This document shows, one piece after another, positions 1-8,412 of a DNA stretch of 64,000 nucleotides (position 1 is its first letter; every line of letters begins with the position of its first letter). The stretch covers positions 930,001 through 994,000 of the forward strand of contig NZ_CP021642.1 of the NCBI RefSeq assembly GCF_003048375.1. The letters run 5' to 3'. Position numbers and translations under genes: made by a program. The notes below the pieces were generated by a model that was not told where the DNA came from, made no database searches, and worked only from the letters and a program-made list of their open reading frames with translations. This DNA comes from Campylobacter concisus (GTDB lineage Bacteria > Campylobacterota > Campylobacteria > Campylobacterales > Campylobacteraceae).

Positions 1-1517
1 ATGCGCTCTTTTATCTGAAAGGGCGACATGCTAAGGGCGTTTAGACGGCGGTTTTTGTTATATCCTGATAGGATGTGAAAAAACGAGGTCGTGTCTTGGC
101 TAAATTCCTCTTTGCTAGTAAATAGGCTAACGTCGGTGTAAATTTTTGCTGAGCTGCCGTTGTAGTTGCCAGTGCCAAAGTGCATGTAAAATTTGAGTTT
201 ATCGCCGATCTGGCGGATCACTTGGCTAACTTTTGCATGGACTTTAAAGCCTGTGATGCCATATATCACGTGTGCGCCAGCATCTTCAAGTGCCTTTGCC
301 CAGTGGAGGTTATTTTCTTCATCAAACCTTGCTTTTAGCTCGACCATCACGGTTACTTGTTTGCCGTCGCTTGCAGCGTCTATTAGGCTTTGAATGATCG
401 GCGAGTTTTTATCGACTCTGTAAAGCGTCATGCGTATAGAGATCACCTTTGGATCTTTGCTCGCTTCTCTTATAAAGCTAACGACTGGATCAAAGCTCTC
501 AAATGGATGAACTAGCAGCACATCCTCTTTGTCTATGGCGTCAAAGATCGAGACGCCGTTGCCAAATGGAGGCAGGGTTTTTGGGGCGTAGGGAGGGTTT
601 GCTAGGTGGCTAAAATTTTTGCTCCCAGCTATCTCCCAAAGAGAGCTAAGTGTGAGCGGGATGCTTGAAAAGTAGATATCTTTGTGAAAAATTTTCATAT
701 GAAAATTTAAAAACTCTAAGATATCAGCGTCAGCGTCTTTGTCTATCTGCATACGCACAAAAGCCCCTTTTCTACGAAGCTTTAGCCCTTGCTCAAGTAT
801 CATCATAAAGTCATCCGCTTCTTCTTCTTCGATGACGATATCAGCGTTTCTTGTCACTCTAAAAGCAGCTGAGCTAATGAGCTTATATCCTGGGAAAATT
901 TCTTCTGCATGGCGGTGCACGATCGTCTCAATCGGCACGAAGACGTTGCTACTTGGCTGGGTAAATCTTGGCAATACTCTTGAAATTCTTATCATGCCGT
1001 ATTTTAAAATTTCAGGATGCTCGATGTCAGCAAGCTTAACGGCAAGTGAGAAGCTAAGATTATTTAGGTGCGGAAATGGATGGGTTGCATCAACAGCGAT
1101 AGGCACGATAACTGGCAGGATGTTTGAGAAAAAGTATTCGTCGCATTTTTGCTTTAAGCTATCATCAAGCTCGTCGTAGTTTTTGATAAAAAGACCCTCT
1201 TTACTAAGCGCATCCACGGTGCTTTTGTAGTGAGCTTCGACTAAATTTTGTTCATCTTGCAGATACTTTCTGATCTCACGTAGCTGATCAAGCGGGCTCA
1301 TGCCATCGCTGCTACTTGTCGTCACGCCAGCTGCAAAAAGCTGCTTTAGACCAGCTACTCTTATCATATAAAATTCATCAAGATTTGTCATATAAATGGC
1401 TATAAATTTTAGCTTTTCAAGTAAAGGTATATCCTTTTCACACTGAGCGAGCACCCTTGAGTTGAAGCGTAGCCAGCTTAATTCGCGGTTGATAAAAAGA
1501 GTTTCGTTTTCGCTCAT
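1..1517 (-). CDS. ppk1: Polyphosphate kinase 1 (3' end cut by window edge)
   Basis: The reverse-strand frame is open from an ATG at 1517 to the window edge and reads as PPK1, the enzyme that reversibly polymerises ATP gamma-phosphate into polyphosphate. The N-terminus [14 protein letters not shown] and the stretch [12 protein letters not shown] are typical of the N domain. Further on are [28 protein letters not shown] and KVHAKV. The His of KVHAKV, about residue 427, matches the phosphorylated His of E. coli PPK1 (His435). About 505 residues are visible; the last part of the C2 domain lies outside. Two adjacent ATGs exist; the second (1517) sits 6 nt from AAGGAG and is preferred. A Ppx/GppA-type phosphatase that could degrade the polymer is encoded at 23.5-24.4 kb, but not in the same operon. 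Confidence 0.95.
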   Translation of the reverse strand, partial: MSENETLFINRELSWLRFNSRVLAQCEKDIPLLEKLKFIAIYMTNLDEFYMIRVAGLKQLFAAGVTTSSSDGMSPLDQLREIRKYLQDEQNLVEAHYKSTVDALSKEGLFIKNYDELDDSLKQKCDEYFFSNILPVIVPIAVDATHPFPHLNNLSFSLAVKLADIEHPEILKYGMIRISRVLPRFTQPSSNVFVPIETIVHRHAEEIFPGYKLISSAAFRVTRNADIVIEEEEADDFMMILEQGLKLRRKGAFVRMQIDKDADADILEFLNFHMKIFHKDIYFSSIPLTLSSLWEIAGSKNFSHLANPPYAPKTLPPFGNGVSIFDAIDKEDVLLVHPFESFDPVVSFIREASKDPKVISIRMTLYRVDKNSPIIQSLIDAASDGKQVTVMVELKARFDEENNLHWAKALEDAGAHVIYGITGFKVHAKVSQVIRQIGDKLKFYMHFGTGNYNGSSAKIYTDVSLFTSKEEFSQDTTSFFHILSGYNKNRRLNALSMSPFQIKER

Positions 1518-1592
1518 CATTTTCTCCTTATAATTTTTGATTATTTTACGATATGTGCGGTTATAAAGTTCTTATTTTGTTAAAAATTTAGT

Positions 1593-1598
1593 TACAAT
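1593..1598 (+). promoter_or_regulatory. -10 box for the 26-residue peptide gene
   Basis: TACAAT in the context TTTAGTTACAATAG fits the Campylobacter sigma70 style, in which the -10 is well conserved and the -35 is not. Transcription would start near 1605, about 23 nt ahead of the small ORF at 1628. Confidence 0.55.
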
Positions 1599-1627
1599 AG
1601 TGCAAATTTTAAACGTAAAGGTTTCTT

Positions 1628-1708
1628 ATGTCGGATTATATTATTTTAGTTGGCATTTTTGTTGTGGCGGTTGTTGTCTTTGCGCTTATCAAAAAGGTCT
1701 CTTTTTAA
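1628..1708 (+). CDS. Small membrane peptide of 26 residues, unknown function
   Basis: The ORF reads MSDYIILVGIFVVAVVVFAL, then IKKVSF and TAA. It is one predicted transmembrane helix (about residues 4-21) with a short Lys-containing tail, so the C-terminus is probably cytoplasmic. Translation signals are good: AAAGG at 1617-1621 lies 6 nt before the ATG, and a TACAAT -10 box lies about 30 nt upstream. It is divergent from ppk1 and converges on the Nudix gene, with a 4-nt overlap of the stop codons. I do not recognise a family. Its length and shape resemble small subunits that accompany larger membrane complexes, but nothing here names a partner. It would be missed by length-filtered gene calling. 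Confidence 0.6.
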   Translation: MSDYIILVGIFVVAVVVFALIKKVSF

Positions 1709-2289
1709 CCTTTAAATTTCTCCCACCACAAGTAGGCAAAGATGAGCCCAAAGCCCTTGACCTTGCTCTCGTCAAAGGCAAATTTCATCATATCTTCTCG
1801 TTTTATAAAAACTAGCTCGATATCCTCGCCATCGACACCGCCGCCTGCATTTACCTTCATGCTCTCATCGATCTTTGCGTAAAACATCGTTTGCATGTTG
1901 CCACCAAAGCCAAAAGCGCCATACGTCATCGTTATGCGCTCCATCTCTTTTAGCTCGTATCCGACCTCTTCGACTGCCTCTTCTCTAGCGGTCTGCTCTT
2001 CGCTTAGCCCCTTATCCATAAGCCCTGCGCAAAGCTCATAAGTAAAGCCTTGCTCGCTTGTTTTGATGCCTTCTTTTTCTTGCGAGTACCAAACGGCTGG
2101 GCGAAACTGCTTGACAAACAAAAATGCATCTTTTTGCTCGTGATATAAAAATATACTAACGCTATTCATCACCTTGACGCAGTCCCAGTCCCTTTGCAGG
2201 CCATTTTGTTTAAATTTCATCTTAAATGGTTTTAGGTATTTTGACTCACCAAGAGGTAAAATTTCTAAATTTGTTATAGTAGTATCCAT
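1705..2289 (-). CDS. Nudix hydrolase of the UDP-sugar diphosphatase type
   Basis: This 194-residue protein has a Nudix region running from CAGLMDKGLSEEQ to EEAVEEVGY. The core EExxEExGY fits the C-terminal half of the Nudix box, but the first Glu of the classical motif is replaced. The same variation, and the downstream phrase GGNMQTMFYAKI, recall the UDP-glucose/ADP-ribose diphosphatases of the NUDT14 kind (there CAGLVD and later RQTMFYTEV). It probably cleaves a nucleoside diphosphate sugar into NMP and sugar phosphate in the cytoplasm. The start overlaps the end of mgtE by 16 nt, with AGGA 8 nt upstream of the ATG, so it is co-transcribed with mgtE and the M23 peptidase gene. Substrate is inferred from family resemblance only. 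Confidence 0.8.
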   Translation of the reverse strand: MDTTITNLEILPLGESKYLKPFKMKFKQNGLQRDWDCVKVMNSVSIFLYHEQKDAFLFVKQFRPAVWYSQEKEGIKTSEQGFTYELCAGLMDKGLSEEQTAREEAVEEVGYELKEMERITMTYGAFGFGGNMQTMFYAKIDESMKVNAGGGVDGEDIELVFIKREDMMKFAFDESKVKGFGLIFAYLWWEKFKG

Positions 2290-3641
2290 TTTGCAAGTCC
2301 TAAAAAGCTAAAAAATCCTATCGCATCGGTAAATGTAGTAAGAATGACCGCTGAGCCAACGGCAGGATCGATGTTAAAGCGCCTTAGCGTCAAAGGTATG
2401 ATCGTGCCAAAAAAGCCAGCAAAGAATAAATTTGTAACCATACTAAGGCCAATAACCACGCCAAGCATACCTTTGTCAAACCAAACAGCGGCGATGACGC
2501 CCATGATAGCGCCAAAGATGAGGCCATTTACAAGTGAGATCGTCACCTCACGCTTTAAAACGCTCTTTGCATCTTTAAATTCTATCTCGCCAAGTGCCAA
2601 ACGACGAACCGTAACGGCAAGTGCTTGCGTGCCAGTGTTGCCACCCATTGAAGCAACTATTGGCATAAGCACGGCAAGTGCGACGTAAGCTGCGATCGTC
2701 TCGTCAAAAAGTCCGATGATAGATGAGCTAAAAAGTGCTGTTAGTAAATTTATGCCAAGCCAAACCGCACGGCCACGACCCGCTTTAAATAGCGTATCGT
2801 CCTCTTCTGACTCGTCATCAACGCCAGCTAGGTTATAAATTTGCTCTGTAGCGCTCTCTTGGATGTAGTCGTGGATATCATCATACGTGATACGACCTAG
2901 CAAAATTCCAGTGCTACTTGTAACTGCGATAACGTTTAGATCGTACTCTTGAAACATATCAGCGACATCTTGCATGAGATCCATATCGTTTGCCATGTGA
3001 GGCTTGTAGTGGTCGATCTGGGTTGATTCGATATTTTGTTTTAGCGTCTTTGTAAAGTCAAATAGGATGAGATCTTCAAGCGGGATGGCGTATTGCAAGA
3101 CACTATTTTTATCTATGATGAAAAGCTGTGAGACGTTTTCTAGTTTGCCTTCTTGCTTCTCTTGTCTTAGTCTTGCAACTGCGCTGCCAAGCTTCTCTTC
3201 AAGATGAGCTGAAAATAGCTCTGTTTGCATGTGCGCACCAGCTCTATCCTCATCGTAGCTTCTAAGTCTTAAAATTTCGTTTTGATTTTCTTTATCTAGC
3301 TCGTTAAAAAGCTCTCTAGCTTTGTCTTCATCGATATCTTCGATGTATTGGAGTAGGTCGGTAGCATCGTCACTCTCTAGCTCTTCGAGCGCTTCTACGA
3401 TCTTTTCAGCTGGGAGCGTATCGATCACGTCTTTTAGCATGTGATCAGGTAACTCTATCGCCACATCACCCAAAATTTCAGGATCTAGCTTTTCAAGGTA
3501 CTTGGCAAAAAGCTCCTCGTCATGCTTTTTAAGTGTTTTAAGATGCTGGGCTAGCTCGTAAGGAGAGAGCTCGCCGTCTTCTAAATTTTCATCTAAGTGC
3601 TGATCTATCAGCTCTTTTGCTTCTTCTAGTTCTTGGCTCAA
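2274..3641 (-). CDS. mgtE: Magnesium transporter MgtE
   Basis: The 455-residue product has the full MgtE layout: an acidic helical N domain (residues about 1-130, with the repeated LESDDATDLLQYIEDID style), a CBS pair (about 135-260), a connecting helix, and a five-helix membrane domain (about 275-455). The pore signature MPIVASMGGNTGTQALAVTVR, here shortened to its core GGNTGTQALA, is intact. MgtE proteins are Mg2+-gated inner-membrane Mg2+ channels, with the CBS and N domains acting as Mg2+ sensor. The start is a TTG at 3641 with AAAGG upstream. The gene follows the M23 peptidase by 9 nt and overlaps the Nudix gene, giving a three-gene reverse-strand operon. Confidence 0.95.
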   Translation of the reverse strand: MSQELEEAKELIDQHLDENLEDGELSPYELAQHLKTLKKHDEELFAKYLEKLDPEILGDVAIELPDHMLKDVIDTLPAEKIVEALEELESDDATDLLQYIEDIDEDKARELFNELDKENQNEILRLRSYDEDRAGAHMQTELFSAHLEEKLGSAVARLRQEKQEGKLENVSQLFIIDKNSVLQYAIPLEDLILFDFTKTLKQNIESTQIDHYKPHMANDMDLMQDVADMFQEYDLNVIAVTSSTGILLGRITYDDIHDYIQESATEQIYNLAGVDDESEEDDTLFKAGRGRAVWLGINLLTALFSSSIIGLFDETIAAYVALAVLMPIVASMGGNTGTQALAVTVRRLALGEIEFKDAKSVLKREVTISLVNGLIFGAIMGVIAAVWFDKGMLGVVIGLSMVTNLFFAGFFGTIIPLTLRRFNIDPAVGSAVILTTFTDAIGFFSFLGLAKWILL

Positions 3642-3650
3642 GTTTTACCT

Positions 3651-4820
3651 TTAAAAATCTATTACGTTAGGGAAAAATTCCACCTTGTGATACTCTTTGT
3701 CATTGCTTAGAGCTTGTCTTATCAGCTCATCATTTCTATTTATGACTGCTTTAAATTTAGCCGACTCTTTTTTGTCCTCTATATTTTTTACGACCTTGAT
3801 GGCGCTTTCTGGATTGATCGGCTTGCCGCCTAGATAGAGGCCAAAGTGCAAATGTGGGCCAGTGCTCATGCCGCTTGTGCCAACGTATGCTATTAGCGTG
3901 CCTTGTTTTACTTTAAGACCGCTTCTTATGCCCTTTGCAAAGCCGTTTAGGTGCGCGTAAAGTGTCTCGTAGCCGCCAGCGTGAGAGATGATGACGGTTC
4001 TGCCATAACCGCTCTTTTGACCGACAAATTTGACAGTGCCATCGCCTGCAGCCTTGATCGGTGTGCCTTTTGGAGCACCGTAATCAACTCCAAGGTGCGC
4101 TCTATATCTTTGAAGGATCGGATGCCATCTTTTTAGGGTGAAATTTGATGTGATCCTAGCGTTTGCAAGAGGGCGAACGAGCAAAAATTTGTCATTTTTC
4201 TTGCCGTTTTTATCATAAAATTTATCTTCAAATTTATACATCACGTAGCGTTTGTTTTTAGTCTCTATCATCGCTGCGTAAATTTCAGGTGTGCCAAAAG
4301 AGCGTCCCATGCGTAGTTTTTGGTTATAGACAATAGCGATCGTATCGCCTTTGTTTATCTTTTTAAAATCGATCCCGCTGCCGCTAAAAACCTCTTTAAA
4401 ACCAAGTGCTAGCGTGCCAGAGCCGGTGTAGTCAAAGATATCTTCAGAGACTGATTTATCGACTTTTAGGGCTAAAACTTTATCTTCGCTTTGGTATAAG
4501 ATCGGGATAAACTCAAGCTGAAATTTACCCTTGTCATCTCTATAAATATGTATCTGAAGCTCGTCACTAACGGGGATGAGAGCTTGTTTAACCTCGCCGT
4601 TATCGTCTTTGTAAATTTGATATTTTGTGCCAGCGATGATCTCTTCTGTTAGCTCTTGATCTTCGCTTGCTAGGTTGTAGTAAAGTGAAAGTGGAATTTT
4701 ATTTGTTTCAAGGAAATTTAAAAAGCTGCTGCCATTTGGCCAACTAAGCTCATCGATAGTTGGTTTTATGGCATATAAATTTATACATAATATTGCAAAA
4801 ATCACAAATATACGAGGCAT
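3651..4820 (-). CDS. M23 peptidoglycan endopeptidase, Csd3/Pgp3-like
   Basis: The 389-residue protein has an N-terminal signal peptide (MPRIFVIFAILCINLYA), a long accessory N-terminal region and a C-terminal LytM/M23 domain. The zinc ligand motifs are present: HLGVDYG (HxxxD) and HLHFG (HxH), plus the catalytic-site His of YETLYAHL. In Helicobacter and Campylobacter, proteins of this architecture (HdpA/Csd3, Pgp3) trim crosslinked peptides in the periplasm and contribute to helical cell shape. It is the first gene of the operon with mgtE and the Nudix gene and is divergent from pgbA. Assignment to the Csd3/Pgp3 branch rests on length, accessory domain and genus, not on an alignment. Confidence 0.85.
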   Translation of the reverse strand: MPRIFVIFAILCINLYAIKPTIDELSWPNGSSFLNFLETNKIPLSLYYNLASEDQELTEEIIAGTKYQIYKDDNGEVKQALIPVSDELQIHIYRDDKGKFQLEFIPILYQSEDKVLALKVDKSVSEDIFDYTGSGTLALGFKEVFSGSGIDFKKINKGDTIAIVYNQKLRMGRSFGTPEIYAAMIETKNKRYVMYKFEDKFYDKNGKKNDKFLLVRPLANARITSNFTLKRWHPILQRYRAHLGVDYGAPKGTPIKAAGDGTVKFVGQKSGYGRTVIISHAGGYETLYAHLNGFAKGIRSGLKVKQGTLIAYVGTSGMSTGPHLHFGLYLGGKPINPESAIKVVKNIEDKKESAKFKAVINRNDELIRQALSNDKEYHKVEFFPNVIDF

Positions 4821-4897
4821 CGATATCCTTTTAAAAAGCTGGGAGGGATTTTAACTAAAACTTGCTTTAATTTTGCAAAAGATAAAGCATTTTAGGC

Positions 4898-4903
4898 TAT
4901 AAT
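4898..4903 (+). promoter_or_regulatory. -10 box for pgbA
   Basis: TATAAT in the context TTTAGGCTATAATCGC lies 32 nt before the pgbA start. It has the T-rich upstream stretch usual for Campylobacter sigma70 promoters and no clear -35. Confidence 0.55.
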
Positions 4904-4934
4904 CGCTCTAAAAATTTAAACTTAGGAGATATTT

Positions 4935-5657
4935 TTGAAACGTATAATCGTGATTTTATCGCTGTTTTTTGGCTTTGCTTTTGGGGCTGATTTTTCTTTA
5001 AATGAGTATAGAACTCCTCTTATTAGCGTCGAGAGTGACGGCACAGCAACGATAGTTGATAGTCCTGAAATTTTGATCGGATCAAGCGGCGTCGTGCTTC
5101 ATAAATTTGACACTGATAGCTCTATCATCGCAAGAGTGAGCGTTGTCTCTAAAAATGCCGGCTTTGCGAAGGTTAGATTTGAGGTGTTTGATCTGCTCGA
5201 ACAAAAGGCTCTTCCGCTCCCTGGCATCGCACCTGCAAGTGGCGATATAGTCGTGCTAAACTACCTTTATAACCGCTCGCTAATCGTCGTGCCAAATAAA
5301 GAAATTTATGAAGAGGTTTTGGGCGCATTTCCTAATATGATATTTATCCACCCAGACCTTGTCGGAGCATACTTAAGCTACGAATACAAGCCAAATCCAA
5401 GCAGAGATGACTTTAGAAAGATGTGCGCTCAAAGTGCAGCTGGTCTTATCTTTGTCGCGATGGATGGCAGAAGCGTTTTTGCTGATTGCCAAAGCTTTAA
5501 GGTGCTAAAAGAGTTTAAAACTGGCGAGGTTGAGTACTATCAACTGCCATTTTACACAAGAGTTAGCGACATAGACACTGTATTTTGGAAGCTAAATAGC
5601 GAGCACATCAACAACTACGACGCTCACTACGAAAAACTTTTTGAAGAAGACAACTGA
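4935..5657 (+). CDS. pgbA: PgbA-type plasminogen-binding domain protein
   Basis: The 240-residue protein starts with a signal peptide (MKRIIVILSLFFGFAFGA). It then follows the pattern of the PgbA N-terminal domain known from Helicobacter pylori PgbA/PgbB and Campylobacter homologues, including the phrases SSGVVLHKF, GDIVVLNYLYNRSLIVVPN and FPNMIFIHPDLVGAYLSYE. H. pylori PgbA is surface-exposed and binds host plasminogen through C-terminal lysines. This protein ends EKLFEEDN with no C-terminal Lys and lacks the long repeat tail, so plasminogen binding should not be assumed. It sits 3 nt ahead of a BrkB-type membrane protein and is probably co-transcribed with it. The ATG at 4935 follows AGGAG and is the obvious start. 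Confidence 0.8.
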   Translation: MKRIIVILSLFFGFAFGADFSLNEYRTPLISVESDGTATIVDSPEILIGSSGVVLHKFDTDSSIIARVSVVSKNAGFAKVRFEVFDLLEQKALPLPGIAPASGDIVVLNYLYNRSLIVVPNKEIYEEVLGAFPNMIFIHPDLVGAYLSYEYKPNPSRDDFRKMCAQSAAGLIFVAMDGRSVFADCQSFKVLKEFKTGEVEYYQLPFYTRVSDIDTVFWKLNSEHINNYDAHYEKLFEEDN

Positions 5658-5660
5658 TAA

Positions 5661-6482
5661 ATGAGCCGTTTGTCCTTAAGCAAGAGCGATTTAAAGAGTG
5701 GTTTAAATTTGCTAGCTGCTCTTAAGGACAAAGAGCTCTTTCACTACGCAGCAAGCCTTAGCTTTCACACGATCTTATCGATCATACCGATACTTCTTAT
5801 ATCGTTTTCTATCTTTACAAAACTGCCTAGCTTTGAGGATTATTACGCCAAAATTCAAGACTTTGTCTTCTCAGCTCTTTTGCCAAGCAACCAAGAGATC
5901 ATCTCAAACTACTTGCAAAATTTCCTCCAAAATAGCGGAAATTTAGGCATAGTTGGCTTTGTGGCGATGATATTTACTTCAGCTATGTTTTTTAGCGATT
6001 ATGAATACGTAGTCTTAAAAGTGACAAGAGCTAGCAAGGCTAGGGGCTTTTGGTCGGCACTTAGCTCATACTGGACGCTCATCACGCTTGCACCGCTCGG
6101 ACTTGCTGGCAGCTTTTACCTATCAAGCCTTGTGCAAGAGATGCTAAACTCGACTAAATTTACAAGCTGGATAAATTTCTTAAGCATCGTGCCATATCTC
6201 ATCATCTGGGTGATATTTTGCGTCACATATCTCATCTCAGTAAATGACGAGATAAAATTTAAAAGCGCGTTTTTTAGCTCATTTGCCGCCTCGCTCGTTT
6301 GGTATCTTGGCAAGTCAGCCTTTGTCTATTATGTCCTTTACAACAAGACCTATCTAAGCGTCTATGGCTCGTTTTCAGCCGTGCTTTTCTTCTTTGTGTG
6401 GATATACATCTCGTGGATCATCTTTTTATATGGGCTTAAATTTTGCGCCTATCTCTCAAATAGCTCTAAATTTAAAGGATAA
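5661..6482 (+). CDS. YihY/BrkB family inner-membrane protein
   Basis: The 273-residue polytopic protein has the YihY/BrkB signature: a polar N-terminus (SLSKSDLKSGLNLLAALKDKE), then FHYAASLSFHTILSIIPILL, and about six hydrophobic helices ending with YGSFSAVLFFFVWIYISW. Members were once called RNase BN, wrongly in most cases; their function is unknown, and in Bordetella BrkB contributes to serum resistance. The ATG is 3 nt after the pgbA stop, so the two form a small operon. A long perfect hairpin follows the stop. Confidence 0.88.
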   Translation: MSRLSLSKSDLKSGLNLLAALKDKELFHYAASLSFHTILSIIPILLISFSIFTKLPSFEDYYAKIQDFVFSALLPSNQEIISNYLQNFLQNSGNLGIVGFVAMIFTSAMFFSDYEYVVLKVTRASKARGFWSALSSYWTLITLAPLGLAGSFYLSSLVQEMLNSTKFTSWINFLSIVPYLIIWVIFCVTYLISVNDEIKFKSAFFSSFAASLVWYLGKSAFVYYVLYNKTYLSVYGSFSAVLFFFVWIYISWIIFLYGLKFCAYLSNSSKFKG

Positions 6483-6488
6483 ATTTAT

Positions 6489-6522
6489 TGCTAGCTGGCA
6501 ATTTTAAATTTACCAGCTAGCA
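6489..6522. terminator. Hairpin between convergent genes
   Basis: TGCTAGCTGG and CCAGCTAGCA form a perfect 10-bp stem with a 14-nt AT loop. It lies between the end of the BrkB-type gene (+) and the end of the unknown gene at 6557 (-). There is no strong T tract on either side, so a bidirectional terminator is likely but not certain. Confidence 0.6.
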
Positions 6523-6556
6523 GTATATGCAATATTTTACGTAAAATTTTATGTAT

Positions 6557-7582
6557 CTAGCGTTTAAACTCGCAAATTTCTATCTTGATATCAAGCTCTT
6601 TGCTAAATTTGCTAACAGCCTTTTCAAGCTCGTCTTTATCAAAGCAGATAAGATCAACATAAGAGTGCTTAGTGCCAGTCGCTGCGCCCATACTCTCGCA
6701 AAAAGTGCTCCCTTCAAGCTCATCTTCTATCTTATTTTTACTATCAACCCCAAACTGCACGTCGCCACCGTGATCAAGGGCTAAAAAGCAGAAATTTATG
6801 CCAAGCTCGTAGGCTTCATTATAGATATCGCTTTTGCCGTCATAGTATTCATTTAGTAGCGAGGTTAGGCTCGTATATCCCATAAATACATCATCTCTTA
6901 GTGCGTCTGAGCGGGGTTCAAGCTCATAAAAGCTAAACTGCTTTAGCGGTTCGCTCGAGGCCTCTTTGCCAAATTTATCATCTATAAGATCGGCAAAGTC
7001 GGTAAGCGCGACGCCTTTTTCTCTTGGCTCATCTACGATCTCAAAGTCGCCAAGTGTGTTTATCATCGCTGTCTCGCCAACAACATTGTCGCAAAGTATG
7101 AAAGCTAGTGTGTAGGCCTTGTTTTCATCTTCGCTTTTTAGCTTGCTTAAAGTCTCGTTGTATAGGCACATATCCACGCTTTTTTCTTCAAAATTTGCAT
7201 AGACCATGACCTCATTTGCATCAACACTCACGCCATACATCTGTATAGTGGCTACGTCGCGTGGTGCACGTGGTTTGCCAAGCGTGCAAGTAAGCTTTGT
7301 CTCATACTCTTTTGGCATGCGTGATTTGATAAATTTAAGCCAAAAAAGCCTATATTTCATCCCTTCTGGTGTTAGCACTAGATCGATCTTATTATCAACA
7401 AGGCCTATCATAAAAGTTGGATCTACTAAACATAAATTTAGCGCCTCCTCAGTCATTTTACTCGCTGTTTCGTAATTTTTATCCTCTAAATTACGCTTGA
7501 TGGTGTCTAAATTTTTACCAAGCTCGCACCAAAATTTATCAACCCTGCTAGCAAAGCTAGAACTCTTTTTAGAAAACCACAT
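6557..7582 (-). CDS. Conserved-looking cytoplasmic protein, unknown function
   Basis: The 341-residue protein has no signal peptide or membrane helix. The start is taken at 7582 (MWFSKKSSSF) because AAGGA lies 6 nt before it; an ATG 30 nt further upstream has no ribosome site. The protein is acidic, with mixed alpha/beta character. It contains a Trp- and Cys-bearing N-terminal helix pair, a central PRAPRDVATIQMYG segment and a C-terminal half with FLALDHGGDVQFGVDSK. I do not recognise the family. It overlaps the 3' end of the metallophosphatase gene upstream by 14 nt, so the two are translationally coupled and probably act together, for example as regulator and phosphatase. That link is inference. 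Confidence 0.7.
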   Translation of the reverse strand: MWFSKKSSSFASRVDKFWCELGKNLDTIKRNLEDKNYETASKMTEEALNLCLVDPTFMIGLVDNKIDLVLTPEGMKYRLFWLKFIKSRMPKEYETKLTCTLGKPRAPRDVATIQMYGVSVDANEVMVYANFEEKSVDMCLYNETLSKLKSEDENKAYTLAFILCDNVVGETAMINTLGDFEIVDEPREKGVALTDFADLIDDKFGKEASSEPLKQFSFYELEPRSDALRDDVFMGYTSLTSLLNEYYDGKSDIYNEAYELGINFCFLALDHGGDVQFGVDSKNKIEDELEGSTFCESMGAATGTKHSYVDLICFDKDELEKAVSKFSKELDIKIEICEFKR

Positions 7583-8285
7583 CTTTATCCTTTTTGTTAA
7601 AATTTTCAACATTTCTTTGCGTATAAATTTTCATCGATGGAAATTCTAACGCACTTAGTTTGTCATAACCAACTTCATTAAAAACGCAGCCTGTGTCGAT
7701 ATCTGCGCTATTTTTATAAAATTTTACCTCTTTTACTGGCGTGTGCCCATAGACGTTAAATATGCCCTCTACTTGCATCTCGTCGCCTCTGCCTGAGAGT
7801 AGGTGCCTTTTAAACTCTTCGCTAGCATATTTATCGTTTCTTAGCTCCCACATATTGCCAACGGCTGAGTGAGAGACGACTAGATGCTCGCCATTTTGGG
7901 TTTTATAATCTTTAAATTCCAGATAAACTGGCCTGCTTTCTAAAAAATCCACATGCCTTTGCTTAAACTCCACGCTTTGCCCAAGATATGATCTATATGT
8001 CTCTTCTCCGCCGTTTCCAAAGAACCAGCTCCTGTCAAATGGCACTTTGTTGTTTAGAAATTCAAATTTATTGCTAAGTAGCCTTCGCTCGTGATTTCCC
8101 ATTACCATTTTATAGTCATTTTGCATGATAAGCTCGACCACGTCGCAGCTAAAAAGCCCACGATCTATCACGTCTCCGACAAAGCAAATTTGAGATTTTT
8201 CTTTGTTTGGAAACTGCTTTATAAGCTCTAAAAGCGTGTTAAAACAGCCATGAACGTCGCCGATAATGTAAATTTGCTCGCTCAA
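7569..8285 (-). CDS. PP1/PrpA-like metallophosphatase (Ser/Thr protein phosphatase fold)
   Basis: The 238-residue protein carries the three metallophosphoesterase motifs in order: GDVHG near residue 9, GDVIDRG near residue 37 and GNHE near residue 64, with a later SHSAVG and GHTPV that supply further metal-binding His. This spacing is that of the small PPP-type phosphatases (PrpA/PrpB, lambda phosphatase) and of ApaH-like enzymes, so the substrate could be a phosphoprotein or a dinucleotide. The start is a TTG at 8285 with AAGGAG 5 nt upstream. It is followed by, and overlaps, the unknown 341-residue gene. Confidence 0.85.
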   Translation of the reverse strand: MSEQIYIIGDVHGCFNTLLELIKQFPNKEKSQICFVGDVIDRGLFSCDVVELIMQNDYKMVMGNHERRLLSNKFEFLNNKVPFDRSWFFGNGGEETYRSYLGQSVEFKQRHVDFLESRPVYLEFKDYKTQNGEHLVVSHSAVGNMWELRNDKYASEEFKRHLLSGRGDEMQVEGIFNVYGHTPVKEVKFYKNSADIDTGCVFNEVGYDKLSALEFPSMKIYTQRNVENFNKKDKDVVF

Positions 8286-8390
8286 ATTTTCTCCTTTGCG
8301 CCAAATTTTAGTCTATTAAACTTAAAAATAGAGATTGTTATTTGCTGATAAATTTAGAAAGAAAAGTTATTTATGAAATTTAAAGCAGAA

Positions 8391-8407
8391 GGGGGGGCAA
8401 AACCCCC
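8391..8407 (-). terminator. Hairpin after the aldehyde dehydrogenase gene
   Basis: On the reverse strand GGGGG-TTTTGC-CCCCC begins a few bases after the stop of the dehydrogenase gene. The stem is GC-only. The bases after it are only moderately T-rich, so termination is likely rather than certain. Confidence 0.6.
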
Positions 8408-8412
8408 TAAAA

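Noticed and set aside
739-1179. A 146-residue plus-strand frame at the left end.
   Set aside because: It is antisense to ppk1, whose frame is open across the whole region with all family motifs.
5661-6482. Ribonuclease BN as the name of the YihY/BrkB protein.
   Set aside because: The RNase BN label for this family was a historical mis-assignment; the true enzyme is of the ElaC/RNase Z family.
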